The notes below the pieces were generated by a model. The model made no database searches and was not told the DNA's origin. It saw only the letters and a program-made list of their open reading frames with translations. The position numbers and the translations under genes were made by a program. Shown piece after piece: positions 25,739-33,179 of a stretch of DNA of 44,727 nucleotides. Source of the DNA: Aphodosoma sp045126975 (GTDB lineage Bacteria > Bacteroidota > Bacteroidia > Bacteroidales > Paludibacteraceae); the NCBI GenBank assembly GCA_045126975.1, contig JBGVPL010000023.1, forward strand, positions 1-44,727, given 5' to 3'. Within the stretch, counting starts at the first letter, position 1. Each line of letters opens with the position of its first letter.

Positions 25739-27262
25739 TTATATTTCGATTGTTTTTAGTTCTATTACGAATTTTGTGCCAATGTTTGGTTCTGATTCGA
25801 CTTTTATATTGCCATGATGAAGTTTTACGATTTTTTTGACATAAGACAAGCCGAGTCCGAATCCTTTTATGTCGTGTCTGTTTCCTGTTGGAACGCGGTA
25901 GAATTTGTCGAAAATGTGTTTTATATACTCTTTCTTTATACCCATACCATTATCTTCTATAGCAATGAATAGTTTATCTTTTTCGTTCCAAGTCGAAATA
26001 GTTATTATTATAGGAGTGTTTTCGCGTGAGTATTTTACTGCATTGTCGAGAAGGTTGTATATTATGTTGGCGAAGTGCATTTCGTCAATTTCGACAAAAG
26101 CATTATGTGCATGTAATTCTGTGTAGAGATTACCTCCTTTGGAATTGACTTTTAGTGAATAATTTTCGGTTATGGTTTGGATTATTTCGTTTATATTGTT
26201 TTCTTGTAATTCGATTTTTATGTTTCGGTGTTCGAATGCCGACATTTGTAATACTTTATCAACTAAGAAGGTTAATCGTTTTGTTTCGTCTCGTATGATT
26301 TTCGATATATGTTCGAGCATCTGAGGTGATTTAGATACCGCTGAGTCGCTGAGCATTTGAGATGCAAGAGATATTGATGCCACAGGAGTTTTTAGTTCGT
26401 GTGTCATGTTGTTGATAAAGTCATTTTTTATTTCGTTCAATTTTTGTTGGCGTAGTATGTACCAGATTGTGAAACAACAAATAATTAGCAATAAAACTGA
26501 CACTACGACAGGTGGATAGAGGATGCGAAAGCTTGGTATATATTTGCTTTCTTTGTTTGGGAGGTATATATATAAGAAATGAGGGTTATTCGTATGTGTG
26601 TCGGAAGGGAATAGTTGTTGTTTGTAGCAATCTTTTGATGTTATGTCAAATGTTTTTTCGTTAAATCGATATATGTTTTTACCGCGATTATCACTTATGG
26701 CAAAATAATATTCGCCAGAAATACCATTTTGTTTTAGGTTGTAGGTTAGTTGGTCGCGGAGAAAATATGGGTCAATACGCGATTTTATATCGCGACGATA
26801 CGAGTCATTGAAAAGTTTAATGGTTACGATTTCCATTAAACTTTTAGCTTGAATGAAGCGTTTATATTGTTTTTCGTTGTATTTTTGTGTCGCTGCAGAT
26901 ATTGAAGTATTGGTTTGTGTAGAGTTTAATAAGTTGTTTTGATTTGATGTAATTAAAGAGTCGATGTGTTGTTCGATGATACTTTGGATGTTTTCGCTAT
27001 TTGCTTGTTTTATTGCTTCTTTTGCTTTGCGTGTTTCGGGTGTGTCGTTTTTGAATGCTTCGTCAATGTATGTCAGTACTTCAGCCTCTTCTACTGATTT
27101 TACAGTTCGGTAAAGACTACGTTGTACGGCATCTGCAAATTGATTGATTATGATAGTTCTTGTGTGATTAACAAACTCAAATTGAAGCCATAGCAATAGA
27201 GAGAAGGCTATCGCTATAAATAGAGTAAATAACCAAAATGATGTATTTTTGAATTTTGACAT
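25739..27262 (-). CDS. rprX: Sensor histidine kinase, RprX-like
   Basis: The 507-residue kinase has a first membrane helix at ~10-27, a periplasmic sensor region (~30-235) rich in Gln, Asn and Ser, and a second helix at about VVVSVLLLIICCFTIWYIL. The H box NNMTHELKTPVASI has its His near residue 288. The ATPase region has the N box (IYNLLDNAVKYS), G1 (IEDNGMGI), F and G2 (FDKFYRVP, GFGLGLSYVKKI). It would phosphorylate the RprY-like regulator downstream on the same strand. Signal unknown. The -7 box is TATCTTTG at 27286-27293. Confidence 0.88.
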   Translation of the reverse strand: MSKFKNTSFWLFTLFIAIAFSLLLWLQFEFVNHTRTIIINQFADAVQRSLYRTVKSVEEAEVLTYIDEAFKNDTPETRKAKEAIKQANSENIQSIIEQHIDSLITSNQNNLLNSTQTNTSISAATQKYNEKQYKRFIQAKSLMEIVTIKLFNDSYRRDIKSRIDPYFLRDQLTYNLKQNGISGEYYFAISDNRGKNIYRFNEKTFDITSKDCYKQQLFPSDTHTNNPHFLYIYLPNKESKYIPSFRILYPPVVVSVLLLIICCFTIWYILRQQKLNEIKNDFINNMTHELKTPVASISLASQMLSDSAVSKSPQMLEHISKIIRDETKRLTFLVDKVLQMSAFEHRNIKIELQENNINEIIQTITENYSLKVNSKGGNLYTELHAHNAFVEIDEMHFANIIYNLLDNAVKYSRENTPIIITISTWNEKDKLFIAIEDNGMGIKKEYIKHIFDKFYRVPTGNRHDIKGFGLGLSYVKKIVKLHHGNIKVESEPNIGTKFVIELKTIEI

Positions 27263-27285
27263 TTCGTAGGTTTTATTTTACAATG

Positions 27286-27293
27286 CAAAGATA
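27286..27293 (-). promoter_or_regulatory. rprX promoter, -7 box
   Basis: TATCTTTG on the minus strand, 24 bases before the start codon. The upstream -33 match is weak (GTT). Confidence 0.5.
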
Positions 27294-27416
27294 TGAATTT
27301 ATTCTTTATGTTAACGATTTTTTTTATAAAAATTAACATAAAAAATAAAATTTGTTCTAAATTTAATAGAATATTTTAGGGGAATTAACAGAGATTTTGT
27401 ATTTTAACAAAATATT

Positions 27417-28364
27417 TTAGATTTTTAGTTTTTTGTTAAAATGGAAAAGGGTAGAGCCTATGATGATAGGTGTGCCACAATTAAGAACCCAAAGTAGTGT
27501 GGTAGCGAGAGCTATAGTTGGTGCGGTTGTGCAGAAAGGGGCAAGAATTAGAATTGCGTAACTACTGCGTGTGGCGGCTTCTGATGCTACGATTGTTGGG
27601 GTTATTGTGGTTAGTAGATATATTGTTGGAATAGATATGAATGACTGCCATATTGTAATATTGATGTCGAAAAATCGTAACATTAGGAATAGTTGTGTAC
27701 AAAATATGCTGAATCGTAGTAAAGAAAAGAAACTTAATGTTAAAAGTTGTTGGGTTTTGACAGAAGATAGAATTTGTAATATATTTTTTATTTTTTGGAT
27801 ATTGATTTTGTCGATGTTGATGTTTTGTGCAATTGTTGGTATAGAAAAAATTAGTGTTGTTATGGCTACACATATTGCGCTTGCGAGTAGGATGTATTGA
27901 TTGTTATAGGTTTCTGTTTGATATTGAGATATATAGATGGCAGATGTAAATAGTCCGATGATGATTATTACAAGTGTGAGGGTCCATGACGAAACAAAGC
28001 CCATTATTGTGCCGATTGTTTTATTTCCTGATTGTAATGATGTAGCTCGTGCTGGAAAATCACCTAATTTATTTGGAGTTGCAATTGCTCCTACCTGTCC
28101 TTTTAGTGTTGCAAATATGGCATTTTTTAGTGATATTTTTTCTATTGGAGATACAGCATATTTCCATTTTATTGATTCGGCGAGAATGTTTAGAGGCATC
28201 AGTAATATGCAAATTATTAGGTAGAACCAATGCGACGATATATTATTGGAGAAATGCGAAATTAGTGTTTCATATTCGTTGTAGGTTGCGAGTTTGTAGA
28301 TAACTACCATATAGGCAATTATCACAATCGTATAGGTGAATATTTTGTACAACGAAAATTTCAT
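27417..28364 (-). CDS. Flippase-like membrane protein (LPG-synthase TM family)
   Basis: The 315-residue protein has about eight hydrophobic helices. The conserved cytoplasmic segment LPG-synthase TM proteins carry after helix 2-3 is seen as SIKWKYAVSPIEKISLKNAIFATLKGQVGAIATPNKLGDFPARA, with the 'G...+TP.+.GD..R' pattern. Members act as lipid flippases or as the membrane half of lipid aminoacyl-transferases. There is no soluble synthase domain, so a lipid-linked sugar or lipid flippase is more likely. It follows gtrA on the same strand, 43 bases away, which suggests a shared role in cell-surface glycolipids. Confidence 0.65.
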   Translation of the reverse strand: MKFSLYKIFTYTIVIIAYMVVIYKLATYNEYETLISHFSNNISSHWFYLIICILLMPLNILAESIKWKYAVSPIEKISLKNAIFATLKGQVGAIATPNKLGDFPARATSLQSGNKTIGTIMGFVSSWTLTLVIIIIGLFTSAIYISQYQTETYNNQYILLASAICVAITTLIFSIPTIAQNINIDKINIQKIKNILQILSSVKTQQLLTLSFFSLLRFSIFCTQLFLMLRFFDINITIWQSFISIPTIYLLTTITPTIVASEAATRSSYAILILAPFCTTAPTIALATTLLWVLNCGTPIIIGSTLFHFNKKLKI

Positions 28365-28379
28365 TTGAGTTTATGTTTA

Positions 28380-28404
28380 GACCATCGACTATTGACTATT
28401 GACT
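28380..28404. repeat. Short heptamer array (GACTATT type)
   Basis: CGACTATTGACTATTGACTG, in the 43-base gap between gtrA and the flippase-like gene. It matches the units at 29098-29137. Confidence 0.8.
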
Positions 28405-28407
28405 GTT

Positions 28408-28920
28408 TTACGCTTTAAATGTGAAATATTTTTGCATTAAAAAACTGAATATTGTAGTTATGCCAGTGGTGAGCATTTTTGATGGAGTAGGGTAGAAATG
28501 ACATATTTCCACGAAGAATTTTAAGCACACATAGTTGAGAAGGATGCACATTGCCACTACAAATAGGTATCTAACGAGCTGCGACCAACCTCTAAGTGCC
28601 GATTCTTTGAAGCTGATGTATCGTCCCAACCAAAAACCGCTGAAAAATGTGATTGGGAAAGTGAATATGAATGATGCAATGTGGGCACTGATGGCTATAG
28701 GTCCGATGTGCAACACATTGTGGCAGAATACGAAATTGTAGAAAACGAAATATAATACCCAGTCAAAAACCATATTTGCGCCACCCGAACATCCATAGCG
28801 AAATAGTTGATAAGGGATATATTTTTTGAATGGGATATATACAAAATCAATGACAGCGAGTATGATTCTTTGTAAAAAACGGTTGACAGGGTGCATTTTT
28901 TTTGTCTTTTCTTTGGTCAT
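28408..28920 (-). CDS. GtrA family membrane protein
   Basis: The 170-residue protein has four membrane helices and the GtrA pattern: LFRYGCSGGANMVFDWVLYFVFYNFVF, an Ile/Ala-rich second helix (AISAHIASFIFTFPITFFSGFWLGRYISF), then LVRYLFVVAMCILLNYVCLKF and a last helix ending FSFLMQKYFTFKA. GtrA-like proteins help move polyprenyl-phosphate-linked sugars across the membrane for cell-surface glycan decoration. It starts an operon with the flippase-like gene. Its perfect promoter lies at 29035-29065, giving a leader of about 110 nt. Confidence 0.85.
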   Translation of the reverse strand: MTKEKTKKMHPVNRFLQRIILAVIDFVYIPFKKYIPYQLFRYGCSGGANMVFDWVLYFVFYNFVFCHNVLHIGPIAISAHIASFIFTFPITFFSGFWLGRYISFKESALRGWSQLVRYLFVVAMCILLNYVCLKFFVEICHFYPTPSKMLTTGITTIFSFLMQKYFTFKA

Positions 28921-28943
28921 TTGCCTAAAAATAGTTACTTTTG
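28912..28943 (+). promoter_or_regulatory. Promoter toward ksgA
   Basis: TTTG (28912-28915), 20 bases, TACTTTTG (28936-28943). It is 196 bases upstream of the ksgA start codon and overlaps the start of gtrA. Confidence 0.6.
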
Positions 28944-29034
28944 CAAATTAAAATTTGCCAAGTTGAGCTGCACCTTAGCATAGCCCAATAAATTGGCTCT
29001 GCATTCGGTTTGCATCAACTTTGCATTTTGATTG

Positions 29035-29065
29035 CAAAGATAGACAAAAAAGCACAATGTACAAA
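29035..29065 (-). promoter_or_regulatory. gtrA promoter
   Basis: On the minus strand TTTG (29062-29065), exactly 19 bases, TATCTTTG (29035-29042): a full consensus match. The transcript leader overlaps, in antisense, the one from 28943. Confidence 0.75.
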
Positions 29066-29097
29066 GTACAAAGCATAATTTTTTGAAGAGGTCGTTT

Positions 29098-29137
29098 GTT
29101 GACTATAGACTATTGACTGTAGACCGTTGACTATATA
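29098..29137. repeat. Heptamer array (GACTATA type) before ksgA
   Basis: GTTGACTATAGACTATTGAC and the following units stop only 2 bases before the ksgA ATG. Confidence 0.85.
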
Positions 29138-29139
29138 TC

Positions 29140-29925
29140 ATGGAAGTAAGAGCAAAGAAACATTTAGGGCAACATTTCCTAACTGATTTGCGTGTAGCGC
29201 AGCAGATAGCTGAGTCGCTACCGATTGCCGAGCCAACTCGAGTTATCGAGATTGGTCCGGGTATGGGTGTGCTCACACAGTTTCTTTTGCAAAACCCTGA
29301 TATTAACTTGACTGCCATTGAGATTGATACTGAGTCGGTGATTTATCTTAAAGAGCATTACCCTCAGTTGCACGTTGTCGAAGGCGATTTTCTTCGTCTA
29401 AATCTTGATACAATTGTTGGCGATGGTCCATTCATGGTCATTGGCAACTATCCTTATAATATTTCGAGCCAAATATTTTTCAAAGTTCTTGAACATCGTG
29501 ACCGCATACCCGTCTGTTCGGGTATGATACAAAAAGAGGTTGCTGAGCGTATCGCTGCGCCTCATGGCTCAAAAACATACGGCATTACATCAGTGCTTTT
29601 GCAAGCATTTTACGATATAGAATATCTTTTTACCGTTCACGAGCACGTGTTTAATCCGCCTCCAAAGGTGAAATCTGCAGTTATTCGCATGACGCGTAAC
29701 ACAAAACAGAGCCTTGGATGTGACGAAAAACTCTTCATTAGTGTGGTTAAAACAGCATTTAATCAACGTCGTAAGACTATGCGTAATTCGTTGAAACCAC
29801 TTATGCAAGGACGTGCGATGAACGAAGAGGTCTTCAATAAGCGACCAGAACAACTCTCGGTTGCCGAGTTTATCGACCTCACTAATCTTGTACAACAGAT
29901 TCTTAGTCAGCCTCCGTCGTGTTGA
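29140..29925 (+). CDS. rsmA: 16S rRNA dimethyladenosine methyltransferase (KsgA/RsmA)
   Basis: It dimethylates the two adjacent adenines in the 3'-end hairpin of 16S rRNA using S-adenosylmethionine, late in 30S assembly. The 261-residue sequence has the family start RAKKHLGQHFLTD, the SAM motif VIEIGPGMGVLT, acidic motif II (AIEIDTES), the catalytic NYPYNISS (NLPY type), and the C-terminal VKTAFNQRRKTMRNSLK. Length is typical. It diverges from gtrA, with a heptamer array directly before its ATG. Confidence 0.96.
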   Translation: MEVRAKKHLGQHFLTDLRVAQQIAESLPIAEPTRVIEIGPGMGVLTQFLLQNPDINLTAIEIDTESVIYLKEHYPQLHVVEGDFLRLNLDTIVGDGPFMVIGNYPYNISSQIFFKVLEHRDRIPVCSGMIQKEVAERIAAPHGSKTYGITSVLLQAFYDIEYLFTVHEHVFNPPPKVKSAVIRMTRNTKQSLGCDEKLFISVVKTAFNQRRKTMRNSLKPLMQGRAMNEEVFNKRPEQLSVAEFIDLTNLVQQILSQPPSC

Positions 29926-30047
29926 TAGATAATAGAGTACAGATAACAGAGTACAGATGATTTGTGTTATTTGTGTCCTTTTGTCTTTTTAATTGAAAAC
30001 GAGCGTAGCGAGTAAGTCTCACATCTCGCTACTCGCTACTAAAAATC
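29924..30047. repeat. Two heptamer arrays between ksgA and corA
   Basis: 29924-29958 is AGAGTAC/AGATAAC type. 30001-30043 is GTAGCGA type and its inverse (ACTCGCT). The second ends 10 bases before the corA ATG and shares CGCTACTAAAAATCTA with the hutH leader (ACTAAAAATCTA). Confidence 0.85.
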
Positions 30048-30053
30048 TATCAA

Positions 30054-31001
30054 ATGTCTGAACTAAGAATATTCTATCGCGATAATGGCCGTATCAAAAT
30101 CGGCAAAACAATGGACACGCTCAAAGACGTGTCGCTCACTGATATTATTTGGATTGACCTCAACGACGTAACTGTAGAAGTCGAAAGCGAACTCGAGCAA
30201 TTCCTCAAAATCTATATTCAAGAGGAAGAAGAGATGGAAGAAATCGAGATGTCGTCACGCTATATGGAGACCGAAGATAGTATCGTTGCCAATTCAAAAT
30301 TCCTTCTTGATTCGTTCGAAGAGGAAACCGTCTCGTTTATTCTCAAAAATAACATACTTGTAACCGTTCGTAATCAACATCTTCGCTCGTTCAACGAGAC
30401 AGTCAAGAAGATGTTTGCTAATCCGCGTAACTATCCGAGCGGTCACCACGTGCTTGTTGCTCTGCTCGAAACTCGAGTTGAATACGATGCTGACCTCATT
30501 GAGGATATGACTCGCGAAATCACTGTCCTCTCTAATCAATTGAAAGATGACGATGATGTTAGCGATGACATCCTTATCGCAATCAAAGAGTTACAAGAAA
30601 AAACAATGCTTATTCGTGAGAATATTGTTGATAAAAGTCGTGTTTGTTCAAGCATACTCCGAAGCGAACTTTTTCCATCAGAGGCAAAATCTAAGCTCTC
30701 AATTATTATTAAGGACATCAACTCACTTATTGAGCATACACGTTTTTCGTTCGACCGTCTTGAGTATCTCCAAGACACTTTCCTCGGTCTTGTTAATATT
30801 CAACAAAATAAGATTATCAAGATTTTCACTATTGTCAATGTGATTTTCCTTCCGCCTACGCTCATTGCGAGTATGTATGGTATGAACTTTGAGCATATTC
30901 CAGAACTTTCATGGGCATATGGTTATCCATTTGCTATAGGCTTGATGGTCCTTACCGTTGTACTCATTCTCCTCTATTTCCGCATTAAAAAGTGGATGTA
31001 A
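30054..31001 (+). CDS. corA: CorA-type magnesium/cobalt transporter
   Basis: The 315-residue protein has the cytoplasmic funnel (long acidic helices with EEEEMEEIEMSSRY at ~58-72 and the 'L..I...++' stalk). Two C-terminal membrane helices end it, the first followed by the selectivity motif YGMNF (~residue 275). The second ends in the basic RIKKWM. CorA forms pentameric channels that take up Mg2+. It is a stand-alone gene with a repeat array next to its ATG; no good promoter motif was seen between it and ksgA, so it may be co-transcribed. Confidence 0.95.
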   Translation: MSELRIFYRDNGRIKIGKTMDTLKDVSLTDIIWIDLNDVTVEVESELEQFLKIYIQEEEEMEEIEMSSRYMETEDSIVANSKFLLDSFEEETVSFILKNNILVTVRNQHLRSFNETVKKMFANPRNYPSGHHVLVALLETRVEYDADLIEDMTREITVLSNQLKDDDDVSDDILIAIKELQEKTMLIRENIVDKSRVCSSILRSELFPSEAKSKLSIIIKDINSLIEHTRFSFDRLEYLQDTFLGLVNIQQNKIIKIFTIVNVIFLPPTLIASMYGMNFEHIPELSWAYGYPFAIGLMVLTVVLILLYFRIKKWM

Positions 31002-31010
31002 TTTAGGGAA

Positions 31011-31068
31011 TAAGGAATAGGGAATAAGGAATAGGGAGCAAGGTGTAGGGATTAGGGAGTAAGAGGTA
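31011..31068. repeat. Heptamer array (GGAATAA/GGAATAG type)
   Basis: GGAATAA, GGAATAG, GGAATAA, GGAATAG, GGAGCAA, GGTGTAG, GGATTAG, GGAGTAA run in register directly after corA. Confidence 0.9.
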
Positions 31069-31111
31069 TTTTAAAACATGTCTTTTTGTCATTCTGTCTA
31101 AAAAATACTTT

Positions 31112-31771
31112 ATGATTTATAACGAACGCACATCTCGTCACGAACAAGTCGTAGCCGCAGCTCATCAAATGATGACTGCAGCCCGTACAGCCCCAAAGGC
31201 TCGTGGTGTGGATATTATCGAAATAGCTCTTATCGAAGGCGAAGAGTTAAAAGCCTTAGCAGATAAAATGGTCGAAATCGGCAATGAACGTAACCGCCCA
31301 TCTTTTATTCGTGATGCAGGTAATGTGCTTCAAGCCGAATGTGTCGTAGTAATCGGCACAAAACTACAGTCTTTAGGCTTAAATTGTGGACATTGTGGTT
31401 TCGCTACCTGTGCTGAACGAGAAAGTCATCATTCTCAACTCTCATATTCTCCCTCTGTTTTAGGGGGAGTACCTGAAGGGGGAGGGGGTTCTCAATTTTT
31501 AGAAGTTCCTTGTTCGTTGAATAGTATTGATGTCGGTATAGCCATAGGCTCAGCCTGTGCCACAGCCGCTGACCTCCGTCTCGACACCCGTGTTATGTAT
31601 TCCATAGGCGTAGCCGTCGAGCAACTTGGTTGGATGGGCAATTCCTCATATTCTCCCACTGTTTTAGGGGGAGTCCCTGAAAGGGGAGGGGGTTCTGATG
31701 TCAAATTAGTAATGGGCATTGCCGTTTCCGCCTCATCCAAAAACCCATTCTTCGACCGGCCAACAAAATAG
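31112..31771 (+). CDS. DUF2148 ferredoxin-domain protein with two repeat inserts
   Basis: The 219-residue protein fits the DUF2148 family of small proteins with a CxxC..xxC iron-sulphur-like motif, here NCGHCGFATCAER (~92-104). Flanking segments are conserved: AARTAPKARGVD near the start, IRDAGNV, and SIDVGIAIGSACATAADLRLDTRVMYSIG, ending SSKNPFFDRP. Two stretches are extra: residues ~107-129 (SYSPSVLGGVPEGGGGSQF) and ~179-196 (SYSPTVLGGVPERGGGSD). Both come from a hairpin repeat also found in polA. They sit in loops, after the Cys motif and before VKLVMGI, and keep the frame. Function of the family is unknown; electron transfer is likely from the Cys motif. Confidence 0.85.
   Translation: MIYNERTSRHEQVVAAAHQMMTAARTAPKARGVDIIEIALIEGEELKALADKMVEIGNERNRPSFIRDAGNVLQAECVVVIGTKLQSLGLNCGHCGFATCAERESHHSQLSYSPSVLGGVPEGGGGSQFLEVPCSLNSIDVGIAIGSACATAADLRLDTRVMYSIGVAVEQLGWMGNSSYSPTVLGGVPERGGGSDVKLVMGIAVSASSKNPFFDRPTK
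31433..31500. repeat. Hairpin element inside the DUF2148 gene (copy 1)
   Basis: CTCAACTCTCA, then CTCCCTCTGTTTTAGGGGGAG and TACCTGAAGGGGGAGGGGG, then TTCTCAA. It is nearly identical to polA 12095-12145 and read in the same frame. Confidence 0.9.
31648..31699. repeat. Hairpin element inside the DUF2148 gene (copy 2)
   Basis: CTCCCACTGTTTTAGGGGGAG, then TCCCTGAAAGGGGAGGGGG. Third occurrence in the same reading frame. Confidence 0.9.
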
Positions 31772-31789
31772 TTCGAGTTATATATATCG

Positions 31790-31829
31790 AAAATCCGTTC
31801 TCACAGAATTGTGAGAACGGATTTTTTTG
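31790..31829 (+). terminator. Terminator after the DUF2148 gene
   Basis: AAATCCGTTCTCAC / GTGAGAACGGATTT with a short AGAATT loop and T7. Confidence 0.92.
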
Positions 31830-31857
31830 TGGTGTACTATAAGTCATTTTATGTTGA

Positions 31858-31920
31858 AATCCAAAAAAGTTTAGACTTTTTTGGATTATATTCCAAAAAT
31901 ATCCAGACTTTTTTGGAATA
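31858..31920. repeat. Twin AT-rich hairpins upstream of the DUF3791 gene
   Basis: The first is AATCCAAAAAAGT-TTAG-ACTTTTTTGGATT (perfect 13 bp, 31858-31887). The second is TATTCCAAAAA...TTTTTGGAATA (11 bp, 31889-31920). Both share AGACTTTTTTGGA. They lie between the previous terminator and the next promoter and could be extra terminators or binding sites. Confidence 0.75.
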
Positions 31921-31974
31921 GGAGTTTTTGAGGTAGAGATGTGATTATGTTTTTATGGTTGTTGTTTTTGTGTA

Positions 31975-32005
31975 TTGTTTGAATGGAATATTTTTTGTAA
32001 CTTTG
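31975..32005 (+). promoter_or_regulatory. Promoter of the DUF3791/DUF3990 module
   Basis: TTG (31975-31977), 20 bases, TAACTTTG (31998-32005). It is about 90 bases upstream of the start codon at 32099. Confidence 0.75.
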
Positions 32006-32098
32006 TGGTCAATATGATTTCACGAAGTAAAACAGAACCAAATTTACTTGGGTTAGGTTGATGTGTTACCATTTTAGCAATGTAATTGCAAAGTTGTT

Positions 32099-32338
32099 AT
32101 GGATGAAATAAGAAAAATATCAAAAGAACAAATTGTTATGGCATTTGTTGCTACTTGTATTGAAACAACGGCGAGGTATTTGGGTGTTGGGTATATCGAA
32201 ATATATAGGCGTATGGAGCGAGTAGGGATGATTGACAATTATATTGTGCCTAATTATGAAGTATTGCATAGTGAGAGTCGTGAGGTTTTGGCAGAGCGAA
32301 TGGTAGAATGTTTAATAAATTGGGAGAAAGAATTATGA
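32099..32338 (+). CDS. DUF3791 family small protein
   Basis: The 79-residue protein shows the DUF3791 pattern: an opening helix (QIVMAFVATCIETTARYLGVG), then a short 'EIYRRMERVGMIDNYIVPNYEVLHSESREVLAERMVECL' block with the conserved VLH. DUF3791 genes are usually followed by a DUF3990 gene, as here; their stop and start codons overlap (TGA in ATGA). I infer that it is the partner, perhaps the antitoxin, of the next protein, but no function is proved for the pair. Confidence 0.8.
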   Translation: MDEIRKISKEQIVMAFVATCIETTARYLGVGYIEIYRRMERVGMIDNYIVPNYEVLHSESREVLAERMVECLINWEKEL

Positions 32339-32826
32339 ATGAATTAATAGTTTATCATGGCGGAACAGAAAGGATAGAGATGCCAGTTTGTAAGTTTGGG
32401 AGGAAGAATTTGGACTTTGGTCATGGATTTTATGTTACAAATTTGCGTGAACAAGCTCTATCGTGGGCATATAATATGGCAAAAAGTAGGAATATGCCAG
32501 CCTTGATTAATCGATATAAACTTGATAGAGATGCTGTGTTAAGAGAGGCGAAATGTAAGATTTTTAAGTCGTATGATGAAGAGTGGCTTGAATTTATTGT
32601 GGCAAATCGGTCAGGAGAAAATGTTGCAGACGAGTATGATTATGTTGAGGGGGGAGTGGCGAATGATCGTGTTGTAGATACGGTAAACCTTTATATTGCA
32701 GGGTTAATAGAACTTAGTTCGGCATTAAGAGAATTATCTAAGCATCAACCGAACAATCAAATGTGTATTTTGAATCAAGAAATTTTAAATAGATATCTAG
32801 TATATGAAGGAACAGAAGAATTATGA
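32335..32826 (+). CDS. DUF3990 family protein, ADP-ribosyltransferase-like
   Basis: I place the start at ATG 32335 (overlapping the previous stop, with GGGAGAAAG just upstream), not at 32308. The product of ~163 residues opens with LIVYHGGTERIE and then KNLDFGHGFYVTNLREQALSWA. This YHG..., G.GFY.T...QA.. layout is the mark of DUF3990 and related ADP-ribosyltransferase folds (H-Y-... type). A later DYVEGGVANDRVVDTV block is also typical of the family, and DUF3990 appears as a toxin domain in polymorphic toxins. It is probably an NAD+-using transferase, either a toxin or a defence effector, with partners on both sides. Confidence 0.78.
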   Translation: MNELIVYHGGTERIEMPVCKFGRKNLDFGHGFYVTNLREQALSWAYNMAKSRNMPALINRYKLDRDAVLREAKCKIFKSYDEEWLEFIVANRSGENVADEYDYVEGGVANDRVVDTVNLYIAGLIELSSALRELSKHQPNNQMCILNQEILNRYLVYEGTEEL

Positions 32827-33055
32827 TAGTCCAACAAAAGCACCAGTTATTCAAGAGATAATAATGAGTAATAGGATTGGTGCTATTGCAGTATTGCTAG
32901 GTAAGATGTTGAATTTAGATAATCTACGAGCTCTGAAAATGTTTTACGAAAGCAAAACTTGTGAGCGTTTACATGATAAATCAACAGGACTTTATCTGTA
33001 TGGTGATTTGTATGTAGCTGATGAGTTTGTGTTAGAGATGCAGAATAGACAATAA
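32804..33055 (+). CDS. Third small gene of the DUF3791/DUF3990 module
   Basis: The 83-residue protein overlaps the end of the DUF3990 gene by 23 bases, so the three genes are translationally linked. An alternative start at 32864 (MSNRIGAIAVLLG) would leave a non-overlapping 63-residue protein. It contains IAVLLGKMLNLDNLRALKMFYESKTCERLHDKSTGLYLYGDLYVADEF, an alpha-helical region with a 'SKT...L.d.sTGLY' core that I associate with small proteins next to DUF3990 genes. Function unknown; a second antitoxin or chaperone is possible. Confidence 0.65.
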   Translation: MKEQKNYDSPTKAPVIQEIIMSNRIGAIAVLLGKMLNLDNLRALKMFYESKTCERLHDKSTGLYLYGDLYVADEFVLEMQNRQ

Positions 33056-33067
33056 ATTAGATATAAT

Positions 33068-33107
33068 GACCGCTTATTCTTTTTGTGAGAATAGGCGGTT
33101 GTTTTTT
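33068..33107 (+). terminator. Terminator of the DUF3791/DUF3990 module
   Basis: ACCGCTTATTCT-TTTTGTG-AGAATAGGCGGT followed by TGTTTTTT, 13 bases after the last stop codon. Confidence 0.88.
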
Positions 33108-33179
33108 AATGACGTTGAAGACGTCAAATTATGCATAACCGCAGTATGACCGACCATTGAGAGGTGGTTCTTCACCATA

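Noticed and set aside
31760..31790. GTTCGAGT-like sequence considered as a tRNA T-loop
   Set aside because: No acceptor, D or anticodon arms could be folded around it.
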